Shown: positions 60,244-64,000 of the stretch, piece after piece | Numbering within the stretch: the first letter of the stretch is position 1 | Layout of the letters: every line of letters begins with the position of its first letter | Assembly (NCBI GenBank): GCA_947446575.1 | Contig: CANFHC010000006.1 | Location: 62,001 to 126,000 of the forward strand | Source: Bacteriovoracaceae bacterium | GTDB taxonomy: Bacteria > Bdellovibrionota > Bacteriovoracia > Bacteriovoracales > Bacteriovoracaceae | DNA length: 64,000 nt | Direction: 5' to 3' | Notes under the pieces: generated by a model | Database searches by the model: none | Told to the model about the DNA's origin: nothing | The model's input: only the letters and a program-made list of their open reading frames with translations | Position numbers and translations under genes: made by a program

Positions 60244-61572
60244 TCACTCCGCCTGACATAACTGATCCAATGATTGTTCTTTATCTTTTCTGTGAAAAAT
60301 ACTTTTGTTTTCTGGCTGTATTGTTGCTGTACAACCTTTTACTTTAGAAAAGTCACCGTCAATCACCAATCTTTGCAGAGTTAGGCGTTGCATTTTTAAA
60401 TCCATATCGATTTTTAAATTACTAATTTTTGAATCAGTTAATTGTGATTCTGTTTGAAGTAATGCTTGGAGTGAAATTAATCCTAAATTAAATTGTCGTC
60501 TTTGCCCTTCAAAAACTTTCACATGACTAGATAATGCTAAAGCAGAAAGCACTTGTTGCTCTTTTACCTCAGTCATTTTACCTACTACAATTTCAGCAGA
60601 TTTCTCATTTTCTAGTTTCAATTGATCTGCTCGCAAAAGAATTGAAGCCAAATTATTATTGGCAATTTTTATATTCACTAAATTATCTGCACCAAAACTA
60701 AAAGCACCACCGGCCTTTAAATTATCAAAAGGTGAATTACCATTAGTTGCCGTTCCAGAAAGACTAGCGTTAGACATAAAGCCAAACATTTTCGCAAATT
60801 TACCGGCTTCTGAGGCTTTAACTAAAAATGCCATTTGAGCAAACTCAGGGGCCACATCCATTGAATGATCAGCAATTTCGCCTACTGATTTCCCTTCGTA
60901 CTCAGAAGGAAGCAGATCAGCATCTTCTACAATTACTTCAGTTCCAAGTGGTAATCCTAAAAGCGAGCGCAGACCTGCTTTTTCTTCCACTAATAATTCT
61001 GTCAATTTTGATACACGAATTTTTGCCTCTTCCATTTGAGCTTGAGACATATTTAAATCTTCACTCGTTACATTTCCTAAAACATCTGATTGTTTTTTGA
61101 GGATCGTATAAAGACGAGTTAACAAGTCACTTTGATCAGCATAAACATTTTTAACTTTTTGATCATTCATATAGATATAATAAAGTGAAAGAGCGTTGCT
61201 TAGGATATTTAACTGCAAAGCTTTATAAGACGCTTTATCAGATTCAAACAAATCTTTCTGTTGTTTTAAAACTGCCCAATTAGATGGAACTAAAAAAGGG
61301 AATAAAAAAGTTACTGATGATAGTAAAAAAGTAGGATTTCCTAAAGCCGGAAGCAATACTCCTAAATTTAGCGTCGGAAGTAATTTAGCTCGTGCCATGC
61401 TTACGTTTAGTTTAGAATTTTGCACGTTATTGAGTGCTTGCAACAAAGACATATTTTTTGAAAATAGTTGTCCCCTCATTGTATTGGGATTTACTACAAA
61501 GTTTTTATCTGCAGCAAAACTATTTGAGATAAATATTGAACTAATAATCAGAGAGGTTAAAAGTTTTTTCAT
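60244..61572 (-). CDS. TolC family outer-membrane protein
   Basis: This 442-residue exported protein has a signal peptide (cleavage near SFA, residue 20) and the TolC-type double repeat of long helices and strands (NVSMARAKLLPTLNLGVLLP; RQFNLGLISLQALLQTESQL). The C-terminal tail (about 400-442) is hydrophilic and contains two cysteines, unusual for the family. It follows the lipoprotein gene by 12 bases in the right-hand MarR locus. It should form an outer-membrane channel for an exporter whose other parts may lie beyond the window. Confidence 0.85.
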   Translation of the reverse strand: MKKLLTSLIISSIFISNSFAADKNFVVNPNTMRGQLFSKNMSLLQALNNVQNSKLNVSMARAKLLPTLNLGVLLPALGNPTFLLSSVTFLFPFLVPSNWAVLKQQKDLFESDKASYKALQLNILSNALSLYYIYMNDQKVKNVYADQSDLLTRLYTILKKQSDVLGNVTSEDLNMSQAQMEEAKIRVSKLTELLVEEKAGLRSLLGLPLGTEVIVEDADLLPSEYEGKSVGEIADHSMDVAPEFAQMAFLVKASEAGKFAKMFGFMSNASLSGTATNGNSPFDNLKAGGAFSFGADNLVNIKIANNNLASILLRADQLKLENEKSAEIVVGKMTEVKEQQVLSALALSSHVKVFEGQRRQFNLGLISLQALLQTESQLTDSKISNLKIDMDLKMQRLTLQRLVIDGDFSKVKGCTATIQPENKSIFHRKDKEQSLDQLCQAE

Positions 61573-61584
61573 AATAGTTCTCTC

Positions 61585-62469
61585 TTATTTTTTTGCTGGT
61601 AAATGCAAATTAAGCGTAGTGACTTTGGTTTGGATCTGGCAATCCCACCCAAATTCTCCATCAACCTGATCATATTTTAAACAAGTAAGGGTAGCACGAG
61701 CTGGTGTTCCGCGCTGATCAACCGGATTGTATCCACTTAATGTCCCGGCCTTATCATCTAGAACAGCGTCTGAAAAATTTAATTCAAAATCGCTGAAGTC
61801 ACAATTAACACTTACACTTCTTATGGGAGAAAAAATATTATAAAAAGAAATATCACGGTCGATAAAACTTAGCTTAAAAGGAGTCACCACTCCTCCAACT
61901 TTATATGACCCAACGTAGGCATAACTCATTTTTTTTATTTGTTGCAAACGAGTTCCACCAACTTCTATGGCAGGTGAGTTTGATATAGGCGCATTTTTTG
62001 TCAGATCCATCTCTCCACCAAAATCTGGTTGTCCCTTCACTTCGATAGATCCATTCCACTTATTTCCGCTTACAACTCCCACCAGAGTTAGTTTAGAGCT
62101 AGCAGTAAGTGGAATAGTGACTTGAAAATCTCCAGTCACATCATCATAAAAACCATTATCAAAGGAAACTTCAGTTGAAGTAATACTTCTAAAACTTAGT
62201 GACCCACTTACTGTGGCATTTTGCTCGCTAGAAACTCCGCCTGAATTAGATTGGATATCTGTGCGCGCTTGAAATTTTAATGTTATGGCACCTAGATTTG
62301 TGTTATCGATCTTAGAGATAACTGAACCTGAATACGTTCCGGAGGCAGAGTTAATGCGTGAGATACTTTGTTGAAGCTGATCACGGCGAAAGTCTTCCAT
62401 GTTTTTATCTTTTGCACATCCGAAAAAAAACGTGAGTGAACAAAAACATAACGTTGATAAAACCTTCAT
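61585..62469 (-). CDS. large lipoprotein, beta-rich
   Basis: This 294-residue protein has a leader with lipobox-like FFFGC (cysteine at 18) and a beta-rich mature region with many Gly/Ser/Thr strands (SGTYSGSVISKI, ATVSGSLSFRSI, GNKWNGSIEV). No family is recognised. The ATG at 62469 has an AGGAG site; an upstream frame extension is not needed. It lies between the MarR and TolC-like genes and is probably part of the same export system. Confidence 0.75.
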   Translation of the reverse strand: MKVLSTLCFCSLTFFFGCAKDKNMEDFRRDQLQQSISRINSASGTYSGSVISKIDNTNLGAITLKFQARTDIQSNSGGVSSEQNATVSGSLSFRSITSTEVSFDNGFYDDVTGDFQVTIPLTASSKLTLVGVVSGNKWNGSIEVKGQPDFGGEMDLTKNAPISNSPAIEVGGTRLQQIKKMSYAYVGSYKVGGVVTPFKLSFIDRDISFYNIFSPIRSVSVNCDFSDFELNFSDAVLDDKAGTLSGYNPVDQRGTPARATLTCLKYDQVDGEFGWDCQIQTKVTTLNLHLPAKK

Positions 62470-62544
62470 AAAAACGACTCCTGACATGATACGTACTTAA
62501 TTTGATACCTTGAGCTTCTAGCTCTGTAAATTGCTCTGAATTTT

Positions 62545-62994
62545 TTACTTATCTCTTAGCAAGGCAAGATTTTTTTGTAATGTTTCTAGCCCTTTTGAAA
62601 CAATCTCTGCATCTTCGCTCGTAAATAAATCCAACTTACTTTTTAAACGGGCCCGAGCACTGCTTTTAGCAGTATTAAAAAACTTTTGCCCAGCAGTCGT
62701 CAAACTTAAGACAGTTAACCTGCGGTCCGCTTTATTAACACCCTTCTTAATTAATCCTTCTGTTGCTAGCAAATCAATCATACGCGATATGGCAGCTTCA
62801 CTAACTCCTAAAAGTTCACCAATTTCTTTGTTGTGGGTAAGTCCTCTATTTATGGCAGCTAAGACTCGAAACTGAGGAACGGAAAGGTAGCCACCTCTAC
62901 TTTCACGCATTTCTTCGCGCAAAGCCTGCATCGCCTTGGGCATGACTTCCATCATAAGATCTGCCAAAAGAGATGTGTCTTTTAAATTACTCAA
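62545..62994 (-). CDS. MarR family transcriptional regulator
   Basis: This 149-residue MarR protein has the winged helix around NKEIGELLGVSEAAISRMID and the wing KADRRLTVLSLT. It is a paralogue of the MarR protein at 4955-5410. The start is probably a TTG at 62994, overlapping the upstream barrel gene by 8 bases; this aligns its N-terminus with the paralogue, while an internal ATG at 62952 would shorten the first helix. It likely controls the surrounding export locus. Confidence 0.88.
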   Translation of the reverse strand: MSNLKDTSLLADLMMEVMPKAMQALREEMRESRGGYLSVPQFRVLAAINRGLTHNKEIGELLGVSEAAISRMIDLLATEGLIKKGVNKADRRLTVLSLTTAGQKFFNTAKSSARARLKSKLDLFTSEDAEIVSKGLETLQKNLALLRDK

Positions 62995-63676
62995 AATTAA
63001 GACCTAAATTTAGAGTTGATAAAAAGATTTGGTCACCACCAATATTTCCCCATCCACCTTTGATACCCAAATCAGCCTCAAGTTTAGATTTGATAGGTAA
63101 ATTAAAATCAAGTTTTACCAATCCCATCGCCCCAACTCGAGAAAGTGAATTCCCAAAGACACTTTGTTCTGCAATTAAATAAATTGGAGCTGCACCTAAT
63201 CCAGCGGAAAAAAAGATTTTATTTTTAAATGATCCCAAATCAAAATTCTGAATTAGGTTAAATTGAAAAACATTGATTTTTTGTGAGAATACTCCAGTAG
63301 TTCTCTTAAATCTTTGCCATTCACCAACTAACTCATAATTACCTTTGTAATAATAAATTTGATCAGCCGACTTTAAACTCAGACTCAATCCAACGAGATC
63401 GGGAGAGAAATGAGTTGTTCCATTATTCAGAGTTGGGATTTTGTAAGTCAAACTTCCCCGAACAAGACCAGCATAATAGTGGTGTTCTGGTCTTTTACCA
63501 GAATATTTTTTGATAGGAGGAGCAGTGTTCGTCAATTGGATTTCAGATTTTAACTGAGGAACATCATATATTTTTTCTTCGCTTACTAGTTGTGATTTAA
63601 CCACCGCCTTTTTTCTAGCAGCATAAAGATCAGATGTAACAAATACAAAAAGTATAAGTAAGATTATTTTTTTCAT
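62987..63676 (-). CDS. probable outer-membrane beta-barrel protein
   Basis: This 229-residue exported protein has a signal peptide (cleavage near YAA, residue 19), a Lys-rich linker and then alternating amphipathic strands (HHYYAGLVRGSLTYKI, GNYELVGEWQRFK, KIFFSAGLGAAPIYL). It ends in aromatic-type strand LNLGLNFE. This pattern indicates a small outer-membrane barrel. It overlaps the upstream TolC-like gene by ATGA and the marR gene by 8 bases. Confidence 0.75.
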   Translation of the reverse strand: MKKIILLILFVFVTSDLYAARKKAVVKSQLVSEEKIYDVPQLKSEIQLTNTAPPIKKYSGKRPEHHYYAGLVRGSLTYKIPTLNNGTTHFSPDLVGLSLSLKSADQIYYYKGNYELVGEWQRFKRTTGVFSQKINVFQFNLIQNFDLGSFKNKIFFSAGLGAAPIYLIAEQSVFGNSLSRVGAMGLVKLDFNLPIKSKLEADLGIKGGWGNIGGDQIFLSTLNLGLNFE

Positions 63677-64000
63677 TCTTTCACTCCTTCTTCACTTAAA
63701 ATATCGACAAGGATATTGAGTGACTGACCTGAAGCTACAAAGTAATTTGAATAGGCAATGATGCTTTGATATTTTAATTGATCGTAACTTGAGTTAGCCT
63801 GTAGTGCTGATTGTTGAACTGTTAGGTATTGCAAAAAATCAATCTGCGACAGCTTATACATTCTACTGGCCTCGTCTTGGGCTTGATTGGCAAGCTTAAC
63901 AGCAACTTCTGCTGATGAAATTGATGTCTCGCTTGCTTCAAGGTTTTGCATACTCGAGACTTGTTTTAGATTGAGAGAATTTTCTAAATCTCTTCTAGCA
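63673..64000 (-). CDS. TolC family protein, C-terminal part (runs off the window)
   Basis: The last 108 residues of a TolC-type protein are visible, open to the window edge with no start. The helix pattern ASRMYKLSQIDFLQYLTVQQ..SYDQLKYQSIIAYSNYFVASG is typical of the second half-repeat of TolC proteins. An internal ATG at 63951 is not the start. It heads the right-hand operon seen here. This would be the second TolC-type gene in the locus. Confidence 0.8.
   Translation of the reverse strand, partial: ARRDLENSLNLKQVSSMQNLEASETSISSAEVAVKLANQAQDEASRMYKLSQIDFLQYLTVQQSALQANSSYDQLKYQSIIAYSNYFVASGQSLNILVDILSEEGVKE

Noticed and set aside
1..64000. CRISPR arrays, insertion sequences, prophage or tRNA genes
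   Set aside because: I saw no regularly spaced repeats, transposase or phage structural proteins, or cloverleaf-like sequences with conserved tRNA blocks.

Overview
The window is AT-rich (roughly two thirds A+T by eye) chromosomal DNA with about 75 closely packed genes on both strands. It has short operons, frequent ATGA-type start/stop overlaps and purine-rich Shine-Dalgarno sites. Many genes encode exported proteins: lipoproteins, muramidase-like proteins, proteases, a nuclease, phospholipases and an ADP-ribosyltransferase. There are also PilZ, Hpt and REC signalling proteins and sigma-54-type promoters. This suggests a Gram-negative (TolC, outer-membrane barrels), possibly predatory member of the Bdellovibrionota, most like the class Bacteriovoracia. 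That placement is inferred from gene content; no rRNA marker is present. No insertion sequence, prophage, CRISPR array, tRNA or rRNA was recognised.

Layout. 0-5.5 kb: a MarR-headed efflux operon on the minus strand (marR, small lipoprotein, TolC-type channel, MacA-like adaptor, MacB-like ABC transporter, DUF1415 protein). 5.5-12 kb: PilZ and Hpt/REC signalling genes, YgiQ radical SAM protein, AI-2E-type permease, a PLA2-like secreted protein and ArfB. 12.1-16.3 kb: a two-gene thiohistidine locus. Its large protein joins an OvoA-type sulfoxide synthase to a group II PLP decarboxylase in place of the usual methyltransferase, and it is followed by a class V PLP C-S lyase. 16.4-38.9 kb: mostly housekeeping, stress and detoxification genes, with several secreted hydrolases.

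38.9-43.3 kb: a MazG/methyltransferase pair, then a regulatory stretch. It holds three good GG-N10-GC (sigma-54) promoters, a 48-residue charged protein gene, and two non-coding transcripts predicted to share 5' and 3' ends. 43.3-51.3 kb: a histidine kinase followed by a run of exported proteins (ADP-ribosyltransferase, beta-propeller lipoprotein, DRGH nuclease, Cys-containing protein, zinc protease).

51.6-57.2 kb: a tightly coupled five-gene biosynthetic operon (aminotransferase, ThDP enzyme, SRPBCC protein, KASIII-like enzyme, cytochrome P450), which looks like a small natural-product pathway. 57.4-60.2 kb: further secreted proteins, including a 47-residue precursor-like peptide whose 5' end duplicates that of a neighbouring lysozyme-like gene. 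60.2-64 kb: a second MarR/TolC-type export locus that runs off the right edge.

The strongest candidates for undescribed biology are the OvoA-decarboxylase fusion, the five-gene ThDP/KASIII/P450 operon, and the paired sigma-54-driven small RNA candidates.
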